Shown: positions 8,838 to 19,415, numbered from the stretch's first letter. The stretch is DNA of 64,000 bases from Pseudorhodoplanes sp. (GCA_022843165.1 JALHOD010000004.1:62001-126000), one strand, 5' to 3'. Notes: generated from the sequence alone by a model not told the origin. Translations and numbers: made by a program.

Positions 8838-9054
8838 ATACACCGCCGGCGAGATCGGCCGCGTGCGCGTGGTCGAGGATTTTCTGCCCTCGCCCGACGA
8901 GCTTGTCGCGCGCGACGACACCGTGAAGGTGACGCTGCAATTGTCCCGCCGCAGCGTGGACTATTTCAAGCGCGCGGCAAAAACGCGGCGCGTGCCCTAT
9001 CAGCGCATGATCCGCGCATTGGTGGATCAGTATGCGGAGAGGCAGGGGAAGTGA
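8818..9054 (+). CDS. brnA: BrnA family antitoxin
   Basis: 78-residue partner of BrnT. The C-terminal half has the BrnA ribbon-helix-helix region (VKVTLQLSRRSVDYFKRAA, then YQRMIRALVDQY) that dimerises, binds DNA and represses the operon, while the N-terminal part wraps the toxin. The ATG at 8818 lies inside the end of brnT. The gene is followed by decayed DNA carrying an HNH-nuclease fragment, so the pair may be the surviving piece of a former accessory island. Confidence 0.88.
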   Translation: MSSKSVKYTAGEIGRVRVVEDFLPSPDELVARDDTVKVTLQLSRRSVDYFKRAAKTRRVPYQRMIRALVDQYAERQGK

Positions 9055-9092
9055 ACTCGGGCTGCTCGCAGCTACGGCTCGACCACGAGCAC

Positions 9093-9317
9093 CTACTGGA
9101 AGTCCCACCCTCTCAAAGAGTTTGAAGTAGAAATAAACTTAGGATCAGGACGATCTCGACGATCAGGAGGCAAGATCAAAGCGGGGCGCAAAGCTTTCTT
9201 GAACTCTTCGAGACCGCCGTCGTGACCACTACGGCTAAATTCCTCCAACTGAGTATCATCAAGATGAATTCGATGCTCATCGTCAAATGTAACCAAAGCC
9301 CTGTCGAACGCTCTGTG
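9093..9317 (-). pseudogene. C-terminal fragment of an HNH endonuclease
   Basis: The minus strand encodes [27 protein letters not shown] and [11 protein letters not shown] in order, a pattern typical of the C-terminal part of HNH_2-type restriction-like endonucleases (the LHHxxFDRGL motif and the trailing ILP...RPD segment). The reading frame ends at its own stop at 9093 but has no N-terminal half: at about 9317 it is joined to antisense rpoD sequence. About 75 codons survive. It is probably the relic of a defence or mobile gene. Confidence 0.6.
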
Positions 9318-9406
<89 letters not shown>

Positions 9407-9455
9407 ATGCGCTCTTCACCGAGAATGTCCGGCCGACCTCTTCCCGCGTGGCCGG
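9407..9455 (-). repeat. Second, diverged rpoD-derived segment in the opposite orientation
   Basis: TTCACCGAGAAT and GGCCGACCTCTTCC here correspond to the plus-strand sequence across rpoD region 4 at about 10885-10935, with small gaps. It directly abuts the forward fragment, so the scar contains rpoD sequence in both orientations, as from a fold-back or two rearrangements. Confidence 0.55.
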
Positions 9456-9457
9456 AC

Positions 9458-9892
9458 CTAGCGCCGTCCTTTGCGAACCCGGCTCTCCGGCGCGCGGATC
9501 GCACCTGACGCGGCGGCGGCCAGAAGCTTGCGGAAAGTCGGGCACTCGAAATGGCTCGGCGCGCGGCAGACGGCGGCATGCCGCAATCCGTCCCGCATGG
9601 CGCCCATCCTGCGAATCGTCCGGTCCAGTTCGTCGGCCTTGGCCGCCAGCATCTGCCGGTCGATGCGCGGCCGTCCGCCCGGCGAGAACATCCGCGCAAT
9701 CTCCTCAAGCGTGAATCCGGACGCCCGCGCCAGCGCGATCAGGGCCAGCCGTTCGAACACGGCGGGATCGAACAGCCGGCGCAGGCCGCGCCGGCCCGCT
9801 GAGGCGATCAACCCCTTCTCTTCATAGAACCGCAGCGTCGAGGCCGGGACGCCGGAACGCCGCGCCACCTCGGCAATATCGGGAAATTTCAT
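9458..9892 (-). CDS. MerR family transcriptional regulator
   Basis: 144-residue regulator with an N-terminal winged helix-turn-helix ([23 protein letters not shown], residues about 4-26), the conserved [12 protein letters not shown] segment and a dimerisation helix around 85-115. The C-terminus holds only two Cys (CRAPSHFEC), so it is not SoxR with its four-Cys cluster. The start at 9892 gives the canonical N-terminus; the longer frame from 9994 runs through the divergent promoter. It is divergent from the DUF2938 gene across a MerR-type operator, so it likely regulates that gene. The effector is unknown. Confidence 0.88.
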   Translation of the reverse strand: MKFPDIAEVARRSGVPASTLRFYEEKGLIASAGRRGLRRLFDPAVFERLALIALARASGFTLEEIARMFSPGGRPRIDRQMLAAKADELDRTIRRMGAMRDGLRHAAVCRAPSHFECPTFRKLLAAAASGAIRAPESRVRKGRR

Positions 9893-9894
9893 GC

Positions 9895-9925
9895 TTGACC
9901 TCAAGTGAACTTGAAGTTGTAGCAC
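9895..9925 (+). promoter_or_regulatory. MerR-type promoter/operator
   Basis: A -35 element TTGACC (9895-9900) and a -10-like TAGCAC (9920-9925) are separated by 19 bases, the long spacing typical of MerR-activated promoters. The spacer holds the dyad CCTCAAGT-GA-ACTTGAAG (9899-9916), close to the SoxR-box pattern. It faces the DUF2938 gene and abuts the divergent merR start. Confidence 0.7.
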
Positions 9926-9959
9926 AGGGGCCATCGCTTCGAAAGACGTGGAGGCAAAA

Positions 9960-10439
9960 ATGATCGATGCAATCCTGATCGGCGCCGGCGCCACGGCCTT
10001 CCTCGACCTGTGGTCCGCCGCGCGTTCGCGGCTCTTCCAGAGCCCGCAGCCGGACTATGGCCTGGTCGGCCGCTGGATCGTGTACGTCGCGCGCGGGCAA
10101 TTTTTCCACACCGCCATCGCGAAGTCCGCGCCGGTCACAGGCGAGCGAGCGATCGGCTGGATCGTGCATTACCTGACCGGCATCGCCTTTGCGGCCGTGC
10201 TGCTCATGGTCTGGGGCGACGCATGGGCGCGCGCGCCGACGCTGATCCCCGCCTTGGTCGTCGGCGTCGGCAGCGTCGCCGCGCCGTTCCTCATCATGCA
10301 GCCGGGGATGGGCGCTGGCATCGCCGCCAGCCGCACACCCGACCCTGCCGCCGCCCGGCGCCGCAGCCTCGTCACGCACGCCGTTTTCGGTGTCGGACTC
10401 TACGCAGCCGGCTGGGCGACGCACCTAATCGCGTTTTGA
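9960..10439 (+). CDS. DUF2938 family membrane protein
   Basis: 159-residue membrane protein matching the DUF2938 (YagU-like) family: [18 protein letters not shown] start, the [14 protein letters not shown] segment, and three or four hydrophobic helices (about 60-85, 88-112 and 138-158). No activity is known for the family. A GGAGG site at 9950-9954 fixes the ATG at 9960. It is the first gene behind the MerR-type promoter and is followed 36 bases later by a DUF2798 gene, so both are probably one MerR-controlled transcript. Confidence 0.85.
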   Translation: MIDAILIGAGATAFLDLWSAARSRLFQSPQPDYGLVGRWIVYVARGQFFHTAIAKSAPVTGERAIGWIVHYLTGIAFAAVLLMVWGDAWARAPTLIPALVVGVGSVAAPFLIMQPGMGAGIAASRTPDPAAARRRSLVTHAVFGVGLYAAGWATHLIAF

Positions 10440-10475
10440 CAATCCCTGGACGTAACCAACAAAGGAGTACCTATA

Positions 10476-10736
10476 ATGTCCCGTTTCTCTTTCATTACGC
10501 GGCGCCTGCCGCCACGCTACGCGGCATTTGTGATGCCGCTCGTGCTTTCCATTCTGATGTCATTCATCGTTTCAGGAGTGTCCACGCTGAAGAGCCTCGG
10601 CATCAGCGCCGCGTTCCTGTCCACGTGGCCTGTTGCCTGGTTGCTGTCATGGGTTATCGCTTTCCCGACGCTGCTGCTGGTGCTGCCATTGGTGCGCCGG
10701 ATTGTCAGCTTCGTGGTCGAACCCGCCGGGCGGTGA
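10476..10736 (+). CDS. DUF2798 domain-containing small membrane protein
   Basis: 86-residue protein with two transmembrane helices (about 17-38 and 51-77), matching DUF2798 by the [18 protein letters not shown] and [17 protein letters not shown] stretches. Function is unknown. A strong AAAGGAG site (10461-10467) precedes the ATG. The gene is the second of the putative MerR-controlled operon and ends just before a strong terminator shared with rpoD. Confidence 0.85.
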   Translation: MSRFSFITRRLPPRYAAFVMPLVLSILMSFIVSGVSTLKSLGISAAFLSTWPVAWLLSWVIAFPTLLLVLPLVRRIVSFVVEPAGR

Positions 10737-10760
10737 GCCTCGGAGCGTTCGGAGCAAATA

Positions 10761-10787
10761 AAAACCCCGGCGAAAGCCGGGGTTTTT
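10761..10787. terminator. Bidirectional intrinsic terminator between DUF2798 gene and rpoD
   Basis: AAAACCCCGGC (10761-10771), loop GAAA, GCCGGGGTTTT (10776-10786). T-rich ends on both strands suit termination of the plus-strand operon and of rpoD, which ends 8 bases further on. Confidence 0.9.
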
Positions 10788-10794
10788 GTTTGGA

Positions 10795-13257
<2,463 letters not shown>

Positions 13258-13400
13258 TGACGTCTCTCCCGCGACGGGCTCCCCCCGCCGTAACAACCAT
13301 CCCCTACCCTATGCGGAGAGAAGACGGTCCAAGGCTGAACCGCAGCCAGTAATGGCGGGTCGCCCGCCGACTCGAACTACATCGTTCTGACCGAGGCCCG

Positions 13401-13416
13401 TTAAGCCCCGATTAAC
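13401..13416 (+). promoter_or_regulatory. Candidate CtrA-binding site between dnaG and rpoD
   Basis: TTAA-N7-TTAAC matches the full alphaproteobacterial CtrA consensus. It lies about 145 bases upstream of the rpoD start codon in the 204-base dnaG-rpoD gap. A direct repeat of GGAAATCC follows close by. A single motif match can occur by chance. Confidence 0.45.
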
Positions 13417-13461
13417 CCTGTGATAATCCGGAAATCCGGTCGGAAATCCCGAAAAAACACC

Positions 13462-15393
13462 TCAAACGCCCCGAAACGACAATCGCCCCGAAGACGCCCC
13501 AAAGCCCTCGATCAGCGCCTCGGTTCCCTCGAGTGCTGCGAGTCTGCCCTGAACGTCCCGGAGCCACGCCAAATTGGCCTCGCTGAGTTCCTCGCCCAGC
13601 GCGCGTTCGGCGTCTTTGAGCTCCCTATTTAACGTCCGCTTCTTGCGATGCAAGGTAACAACGTGGCCCCACCACTGGGCCACATCGACCTCCGCCGCCC
13701 CCTCCAGAACCGGCCAGTCCGAGGAATGGGTGATGGCGGCCCGGACCCGGGCAATCAGACCCTCCAGCCCCCGCCGCGACAGGCTGTCCTGCAGCGCCTC
13801 CGGCGCCGGCGCCGCCTCATGCGAACCCGCCTCCAGGATGCCCCGGCGCAGGGCGTCGGCGTCCGGGTGCTGGAAATCGATCTCGGCGAATTCCTCGGCA
13901 TGGCTTTCCAACAGCCAGGGATTGCGGATCACCGCCAGCAGGATCAGCGCCTCGCGCGGGGGCACCGCGCTCTTGTAGCCGCGCACCATGGCGCTCGCCC
14001 CAAGCCGCGCCGACATCGGCGCCAGCGCCTCGCGCACATTGCGCGCGGGCCGGCGACCGTCGCGCGGCTGGCCGCGCTCGAAGGCGCGGCCCTTGCCATA
14101 GGCCTGCTCGCGCGAGAATTGCGCCGGCGCGAACAGCGCGCGGATGCGCTGGTCGATATCCTGCTTGTAATAGCGCCGCACCGCCTCGTTGCCGACGGTC
14201 GCGATCACCTCGCTCATGCGCGCTTCCAGCGCGGCGCGGCGTTCCGGCGTGTCGAAGGAGGTGCTTTCGGTTTCCCGCATCCACAGCATGTCGACCAGCG
14301 GACGCGCGCTCGCCAGCACCTCCGCGATCGCCTCGCGGCCGCCCGAGCGCGCCAGATCGTCGGGGTCCTGGCCTTCCGGCAGCAATGCGAATTTCAGGCT
14401 CTTGTTCGGCTGCAGTCTCGGCAGCGCGAGATCGACCGCGCGATAGGCCGCGCGCCGCCCCGCCTTGTCGCCGTCGAAACACAGCACCGGCTCGTCGCTC
14501 ATCTTCCAGAGATAGCCGAGCTGGTCTTCCGTCAGCGCGGTGCCGAGCGGCGCGACGGCGGCGTCATAGCCCGCGCTCACCATCGCGATCACATCGATAT
14601 AGCCCTCCACCACCACGATCTGCGCGCCGTTATGCGCGGCCTGGCGCGCGGCGGCGCCGTTGTAAAGCGTGGCGCCCTTGTGGAAGAGCGGCGTTTCCGG
14701 CGAGTTCAGATATTTCGCCGGCACGTCCTTTTCCAGCGCGCGCCCGCCGAAGGCGATGACGCGCCCGCGCCAGTCGGTGATCGGAAACATCACGCGGTCG
14801 CGGAAGCGATCATAGGGCACCGGAATGTCGTCGCCGGCGATCAGCAGGCCGGCCTCGATCATGTCCTCGACCGGCACGCCCTGCGAGCCGAGATATTCCT
14901 TCAGCGCGTAGCGCTCGCCGGCGGCATAGCCGATGCGGAATTTCAGCTGCGTCGCCGGGTCGATGCCGCGGTCGGCGAGATAGCCGCGCGCCTTCGCGCC
15001 GGCGCGCGTGGCGAGCGTGGATTCGAAAAACTTCGCCGCAAGCTCCACCACATCGTGCAGCGTCTTGCGGCGCTCGTCGCGCTGGGTTTCTTCGCGCGAG
15101 ACCTTTGGCATCGGAATGCCGGCGAGACCGGCAAGACGCTCGACCGCTTCCGGAAAGGTCACGCCTTCGGTTTCCATCACGAAGGCAAAAATGTCGCCGT
15201 GCTTGCCGGAGGAGAAGTCGTGATAGAATCCCTTCTGGTCGTTGACCGTGAAGGAGGGCGTGCGCTCCTTGTTGAAGGGCGACAGGCCGGAAAATTCGCG
15301 CCCGGTCTTCTTCAGCTTCACGCGCCGCCCCACCACCTCCGAGACCGGCAGGCGGGAACGCAATTCGTCAAGGAATTGGGGCGGAAAACGCAT
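13462..15393 (-). CDS. dnaG: DNA primase DnaG
   Basis: Primase (643 residues) that makes RNA primers at the fork. The N-terminal zinc-ribbon fold is recognisable (residues about 35-95) but its four zinc ligands are replaced: Ser38, Asn41, Asp59 and Ser62 sit where CHC2 residues would be. The TOPRIM core follows, with VVVEGYIDVIA near 265 and LCFDGDKAGRRAA near 310. The C-terminal DnaB-binding helical domain is present (about 500-643). The start at 15393 gives MRFPPQFLDEL. Upstream of rpoD, it forms the remnant of the macromolecular-synthesis operon; rpsU is not adjacent. Confidence 0.96.
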   Translation of the reverse strand: MRFPPQFLDELRSRLPVSEVVGRRVKLKKTGREFSGLSPFNKERTPSFTVNDQKGFYHDFSSGKHGDIFAFVMETEGVTFPEAVERLAGLAGIPMPKVSREETQRDERRKTLHDVVELAAKFFESTLATRAGAKARGYLADRGIDPATQLKFRIGYAAGERYALKEYLGSQGVPVEDMIEAGLLIAGDDIPVPYDRFRDRVMFPITDWRGRVIAFGGRALEKDVPAKYLNSPETPLFHKGATLYNGAAARQAAHNGAQIVVVEGYIDVIAMVSAGYDAAVAPLGTALTEDQLGYLWKMSDEPVLCFDGDKAGRRAAYRAVDLALPRLQPNKSLKFALLPEGQDPDDLARSGGREAIAEVLASARPLVDMLWMRETESTSFDTPERRAALEARMSEVIATVGNEAVRRYYKQDIDQRIRALFAPAQFSREQAYGKGRAFERGQPRDGRRPARNVREALAPMSARLGASAMVRGYKSAVPPREALILLAVIRNPWLLESHAEEFAEIDFQHPDADALRRGILEAGSHEAAPAPEALQDSLSRRGLEGLIARVRAAITHSSDWPVLEGAAEVDVAQWWGHVVTLHRKKRTLNRELKDAERALGEELSEANLAWLRDVQGRLAALEGTEALIEGFGASSGRLSFRGV

Positions 15394-15576
15394 GGGTCTC
15401 GCTGGGCCGGGGCGAATCGGGGCGTAGCACAATCATAGCCAGTGATTCGGGCGGCTTTTGCGAATGACCCGGGAAGGCCGGAAATATCGGCCTTCCCTGT
15501 CGCTTTTCCCGGTTATCCACAGGGTGCGCCGAAATACGGGGAGCTGGACCGAGGGTGAATGCATGACATCGATATC

Positions 15577-15605
15577 TTGACATTTGTATATACATATTGT
15601 ATATA
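15577..15605 (+). promoter_or_regulatory. Near-consensus sigma-70 promoter for the second brnTA leader
   Basis: TTGACA at 15577-15582 and TATATA at 15600-15605 are spaced by 17 bases. The surrounding DNA is strikingly AT-rich against the GC-rich background. It drives rightward toward brnT at 15783, leaving a leader of about 170 bases. Confidence 0.7.
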
Positions 15606-15611
15606 TAAATT

Positions 15612-15782
15612 AATTTGAAGGAGGGATTTTCATGAACGGACCGTAGTGAAATCTGAGCCGGCCAACTAGGTGGGTGCGTTGCCCTGCCGAAAGGCTATGG
15701 CCGATCTCTGAAATGAGTCGGCGCGTGAGGAGAGACATCAACATGGAACAAAATTACTCGGTACTTTTTGAAGGTCTAAACG
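15612..15782 (+). promoter_or_regulatory. Long structured leader with a four-codon ORF
   Basis: GAAGGAGGG precedes an ATG at 15632 that encodes only MNGP before a stop. Downstream, GCCGATCTC and GAGTCGGC near 15709-15731 form a strong hairpin just ahead of a GAGGAGAG ribosome site and an ATG at 15743. That ATG opens a 36-codon frame (MEQNYSVLFEGLND...) overlapping the brnT start. This looks like a cis-regulatory or attenuation leader, possibly captured from another gene. I could not match it to a known RNA family. Confidence 0.4.
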
Positions 15783-16091
15783 ATGAGCGAAGACCAACAT
15801 CAAAAGCTGTTCGCGCATGTTCGCGCGTTCGAGTGGGACGAACAAAAACGTAAGTTGAACCTTTTGAGACATGGAATTGATTTCGTAGATGCAGCCCGAG
15901 TTATAAACGGCCCTTTGATCGCTCGACGATCAGACCGCCGCGGTGAGAGCCGTCACATGGTGTTCGGCTTTCTCGATAACCGAGAGGTTGTCGTTATCTG
16001 CACAATTCGAAATCGGAACTGCCGGCTGATATCAGCACGAAGAGCGAGACTTGATGAAAGAAAAAAATATCACGATCGTCTCTCGCCATAG
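15783..16091 (+). CDS. brnT: BrnT family toxin (second copy)
   Basis: 102-residue BrnT-class ribonuclease toxin: AFEWDEQKRKLNLLRHGIDFVDAARV at the N-terminus, the SRHMVFGFLDNREVVVICTI core, and a C-terminal RLISARRARLDERKKYHD carrying the basic residues expected at the active site. It is clearly diverged from the BrnT at 8550. The GC content is lower than that of neighbouring housekeeping genes, suggesting acquisition. It overlaps its antitoxin by 38 bases. Confidence 0.9.
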   Translation: MSEDQHQKLFAHVRAFEWDEQKRKLNLLRHGIDFVDAARVINGPLIARRSDRRGESRHMVFGFLDNREVVVICTIRNRNCRLISARRARLDERKKYHDRLSP

Positions 16092-16386
16092 CCGGAGACG
16101 AGGAAAAACAGATTGGAAAAGGGTTGACGCCCTCACCGACGCAAACATCGAATCCGCGATGGCGGATGACCCCGATTGGGCAGACTTCAAAGACACTGAT
16201 TGGTCAGAGGCTGTTCTTGTCATTCCCAAGAAAAAAGCCATCTCCATCCGCGTCGATGAAGACGTGCTCGACTATTTCAAGAAGCAGGGTTCCGGCTATC
16301 AGCGGCGCATCAATGCGGTGCTGCGCACCTTCATGAACCAGAGGCGCAAGAGCGGAAAAGCCAGCAAAACCAAGAAGCGAGCGTAG
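16054..16386 (+). CDS. brnA: BrnA family antitoxin (second copy)
   Basis: 110-residue antitoxin for the preceding BrnT. The C-terminal ribbon-helix-helix is visible: KAISIRVDEDVLDYFKKQG, YQRRINAVLRTFM, followed by a lysine-rich tail. The N-terminal half contains the acidic DPDWADFKDTDWSE segment usual in longer BrnA proteins. The start is the ATG at 16054 (a TTG at 16051 is also in frame). As in other brnTA operons it probably autorepresses the promoter upstream of brnT. Confidence 0.9.
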   Translation: MKEKNITIVSRHSRRRGKTDWKRVDALTDANIESAMADDPDWADFKDTDWSEAVLVIPKKKAISIRVDEDVLDYFKKQGSGYQRRINAVLRTFMNQRRKSGKASKTKKRA

Positions 16387-16413
16387 AAGCTGCGCCTGCC
16401 GCTGCCCCCAACC

Positions 16414-16455
16414 CGGCGGCCTTCAGCCGCCGACCTCCCCCTTTGAGGGGGAGGT
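16414..16455. terminator. Two tandem hairpins between brnA and the ABC transporter ATPase gene
   Basis: CGGCGGC-CTTCA-GCCGCCG (16414-16432) is followed at once by ACCTCCCCC-TTTGA-GGGGGAGGT (16433-16455). Neither has a clear T-tract, but both lie between convergent genes and could end transcription from either side. Confidence 0.55.
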
Positions 16456-16471
16456 GATCCCTAACCGCCTC

Positions 16472-17179
16472 TCACCCCGCCCCCACCCGCTGATCCTGCG
16501 CGATCCCGCCATCCACCAGATGCACCCGGCGGTCCATGCGCGCCGCCAGTTCGAGATCGTGCGTGACCGCCACCACGGTCTTGCCGTGCTTGTCGACGAG
16601 GTCGCGCAGGATCTGGAACACCTGCTCGCTGGAGACGGAATCGAGCGAGCCGGTCGGCTCGTCCGCCAGCACCACCGGCGGATCGTTGGCGAGCGCGCGG
16701 GCCACCGCCACCCGCTGGCGCTGGCCGCCCGACATCTGGTCGGGCCGCTTGTGCATGTGATCGGCGAGCCCGAACGACGCCAGCAATTCGGCGGCGCGCT
16801 CCTGCATCTGCGTCTGCGACAGGCTGCGCAGCGCGCGCATCGGCAGCATCACATTGCCGAGCGCGGAGAATTCCGGCAGCAGGAAATGAAACTGGAATAC
16901 GAAGCCCAGTTCGGCAAGCCGCGTGCGCGCGCGCTCGCTCTCCGCCATGCTGACGGTGGTCTGCCCGCGGATCAGCACTTCGCCCGAGGTCGGCATGTCG
17001 AGCAGGCCGAGCAGATACAAGAGCGACGACTTGCCGGAGCCGGACGGGCCGGTGATGGCGACGAATTCCTTCTCGCGCACGGCCAGATCGATGTCATGCA
17101 CCAGCGTCACCGGCACGATGCCCGGCAGGATGCGGGTCACGTCGCGCGCCTCGATCAGGACGGTGCGGGCGTCGGTCAT
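16472..17179 (-). CDS. ABC transporter ATP-binding protein, LolD/MacB type
   Basis: 235-residue ATPase with Walker A GPSGSGKSS near residue 44, Q-loop FVFQFHFLLPEFSA, signature MSGGQRQRVAVARAL, Walker B VVLADEPTGSLD and switch VTHD, a typical LolD/MacB cassette. It energises the permease encoded immediately upstream (4-base ATGA overlap), so the pair is translationally coupled. Together with the HlyD-type adaptor it forms a three-gene exporter; the substrate cannot be told from sequence. Confidence 0.9.
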   Translation of the reverse strand: MTDARTVLIEARDVTRILPGIVPVTLVHDIDLAVREKEFVAITGPSGSGKSSLLYLLGLLDMPTSGEVLIRGQTTVSMAESERARTRLAELGFVFQFHFLLPEFSALGNVMLPMRALRSLSQTQMQERAAELLASFGLADHMHKRPDQMSGGQRQRVAVARALANDPPVVLADEPTGSLDSVSSEQVFQILRDLVDKHGKTVVAVTHDLELAARMDRRVHLVDGGIAQDQRVGAG

Positions 17180-18411
17180 GTCGCACCCCGGATGATGTCG
17201 ACCGGATGCACGCGCGCCGCCTTGCGGGCCGGCGCATAGCCGGCGGCGAAGGACGACACCAGCGCGACGCCGCCGGCGATCAGATAATGCAGCGGCGCAT
17301 AGGCGAGCGGCAGGCGGTTGGAATCCATGAACGGGCTCTTGATCTCGACCGAGCCGAGCGCAAGGCAGAGCAGATAGCCCAGCACGAATCCGGCGAGCGC
17401 GCCCGCAAGCCCGATGATCAGCGCCTCGAGCACGAAGATCGTGCGCACCGTGCGCTCGCTCAGGCCCAGCGATTTCATGATCGCGATGTCGCGCGCCTTC
17501 TCGTGCGTGATGGTGGAGATGATGTTGTAGGTGCCAAAACTCGCCACCAGCAGGATCGCGCCGACCACCGTGTACATGATGATGTTGCGGATCACGAAGG
17601 AGCTGAGCAGGTCCTCGTGCGCCTCCTGCCAGGACACCGACTTGTAGCCGGTCTGGCGCTCGATGCGCTGGGCGACCTCGCCCGCCGCCATCGGATCGTT
17701 GACGCGCACGCGCAGTTCGTTGATCAGGGCCGTCTGCTTGGCCAGAATCTGCGCGGTCTTCAGCAGCACATAGGCCGAGGATTCGTCGACCGAGCGCACG
17801 CCGGAATGGAACAGGCCCACCACCTGCGCGCCGATGCTGACGCCTTCGGAGGTCTGCACGGTGATGTTGGAGCCGACGCGGGCGCCGAGCTTTTCCGCCA
17901 GCCGGTCGCCCAGAATGATCGCGTTGGTGGCGCGGTACAGGGCCGCGATGGTGGCGCCGCGCATGTGCTTGGGCAAAGCCGAGACCCGCGGTTCGCGGTG
18001 CGGGTCGATGCCGGTGATGCTGACGGCAACGTCGCGGCCGGCATAGCGGATGATGCCTTGCGTCTTGGTCGAGGGCGCGACCGCGCCGGGCACCCAGCCC
18101 TCCAGCGACGCCATGGTCGCGAGCGGATTCTTGATGCCTTTCCTTCGCTCCTCCGGCGTCAGACCGTAGATGCGGGCGGCAGCGAACTCGCTTTCGGCCG
18201 GCTGACGCGGCGGATTGCGGCGCTCGTCCGACACCGCGATATGCGGCAGGGCATCGATCAGCTGGCGCATGAAGTCGGCCTGCGAGCCCACCATCAGGGC
18301 CGCCATCATGATCGAAAAGCCGACGCCGGTCGCGACGCCGGCCACCGCCACGACGGTCTGCCGCGCGCGCGAGCGGACATGGGTGAAGGCGATGTCGACG
18401 ATCAGATTCAT
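17176..18411 (-). CDS. ABC transporter permease, FtsX/MacB-like
   Basis: 411-residue permease with one N-terminal helix (about 20-42), a large periplasmic MacB-core domain (about 45-275) and three C-terminal helices (about 287-310, 335-358 and 375-400), the FtsX topology. The KSLGLSERTVRTIFVLEALIIGLAGALAGFVLGY stretch is characteristic. It lies between the ATPase and adaptor genes with 4-base overlaps on both sides. The set resembles DevBCA/MacAB exporters, and a lipoprotein-sorting LolCDE role is less likely because an HlyD-type adaptor is present. Confidence 0.9.
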   Translation of the reverse strand: MNLIVDIAFTHVRSRARQTVVAVAGVATGVGFSIMMAALMVGSQADFMRQLIDALPHIAVSDERRNPPRQPAESEFAAARIYGLTPEERRKGIKNPLATMASLEGWVPGAVAPSTKTQGIIRYAGRDVAVSITGIDPHREPRVSALPKHMRGATIAALYRATNAIILGDRLAEKLGARVGSNITVQTSEGVSIGAQVVGLFHSGVRSVDESSAYVLLKTAQILAKQTALINELRVRVNDPMAAGEVAQRIERQTGYKSVSWQEAHEDLLSSFVIRNIIMYTVVGAILLVASFGTYNIISTITHEKARDIAIMKSLGLSERTVRTIFVLEALIIGLAGALAGFVLGYLLCLALGSVEIKSPFMDSNRLPLAYAPLHYLIAGGVALVSSFAAGYAPARKAARVHPVDIIRGAT

Positions 18412-19415
18412 GGCGCCGTCTTTTCGGGCCGCACGCGACGGCCGTCCGCGACGGCGGCGCTCACCGGCGAGACGACGCGTTCCTGTTCGGCGAGCCCCTC
18501 GAGAATTTCCACCGCGCGCGTGCCGCGGATGCCGACCTTCACCTCGCGCCGGCGCGCGACGTCGCCGGCCAGCACGAAGACATGCGAGCCCTGCAGCGCG
18601 TCGGCCGGGACCAGAAGCGCATTCTCCTTCTCGCGGGTGACGATATTGGCTTCCACGCTCATGCCGATCCGCAAAGGCGTGTCGTCGGGCAGATCGATGC
18701 GGATGCGGTAGGTCTTGCTGACGGGATCGCCCATCGGCGTGATCTCGCGCACCTTGCCTTCGATGCGGCGGTCGGGAAAGGCGTCGGTGCGGAACAGCAC
18801 GACCTGCCCGACCTTCACGCGCGGAATGTCCTCTTCGTTGACTTCGGCCTCGACCTGCAGCGGCTTGGGCACGCCGACCCGGAACAGGACGGAGCCCGCT
18901 TCGGCGATCTCGCCGACCTCGCCGTCCTGTCGCAGCACGATGCCGTCCATCGGCGCGGTGATGGTGTATTGATCCAGACGCTCCATCAGCACCGAAATCA
19001 GGCCCTGCGCCTGCCGCAATTCGGTAGAGACGCGCTCATGCGCCTGCGCGGTGGCGGCGCCGCGCGCGATCAGTTCGGTGGCGCGCGAGACCTCGCGCTT
19101 GGCGAAGTCCTCGCGCGCCCTCAACTCGTGCAGTTGCGCGCGGATTTCCTTGTCGTCGAGTTTTGCGAGCACATCGCCGCGCTTCACCGCCTGGCCCTCG
19201 CAGTCGCAGATCTCGACGATGCGCTGGCGGACCAGGCTCGTGACCTTGGACCAGCGCACCGGCTCGACCGCGCCGGTGGCATAGACGATCTCGACCGCGG
19301 TGCCGCGCACGGGCGCAATCGCCGAGACCACCGGCCCGCGCCCATACATCCACCACCACAGGCCGCCGAGGAGCGCCACCAGCACGGCGACCATCGCAAT
19401 ATGTCTCGCGCGCAC
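18408..19415 (-). CDS. HlyD-family periplasmic adaptor subunit
   Basis: 335-residue membrane-fusion protein with an N-terminal anchor (about 7-24), a biotinyl-lipoyl-like hairpin (around VEICDCEGQAVKRGDVLAKLDD), a coiled-coil region (about 95-145), a beta-barrel and a membrane-proximal C-terminal domain. It links the ABC permease to an outer-membrane channel. It is the first gene of the three-gene exporter operon read leftwards and overlaps the permease by 4 bases. The paired Cys in EICDCEG are unusual for the family. Confidence 0.9.
   Translation of the reverse strand: MRARHIAMVAVLVALLGGLWWWMYGRGPVVSAIAPVRGTAVEIVYATGAVEPVRWSKVTSLVRQRIVEICDCEGQAVKRGDVLAKLDDKEIRAQLHELRAREDFAKREVSRATELIARGAATAQAHERVSTELRQAQGLISVLMERLDQYTITAPMDGIVLRQDGEVGEIAEAGSVLFRVGVPKPLQVEAEVNEEDIPRVKVGQVVLFRTDAFPDRRIEGKVREITPMGDPVSKTYRIRIDLPDDTPLRIGMSVEANIVTREKENALLVPADALQGSHVFVLAGDVARRREVKVGIRGTRAVEILEGLAEQERVVSPVSAAVADGRRVRPEKTAP

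Noticed and set aside
8379-8921. 180-codon minus-strand frame opposite brnT
   Set aside because: Antisense to the brnTA pair with shadow composition.
16433-16455. ACCTCCCCC/GGGGGAGGT hairpin as a CRISPR-like or att repeat
   Set aside because: It occurs once, with no spacing pattern; it is better explained as a hairpin between convergent genes.
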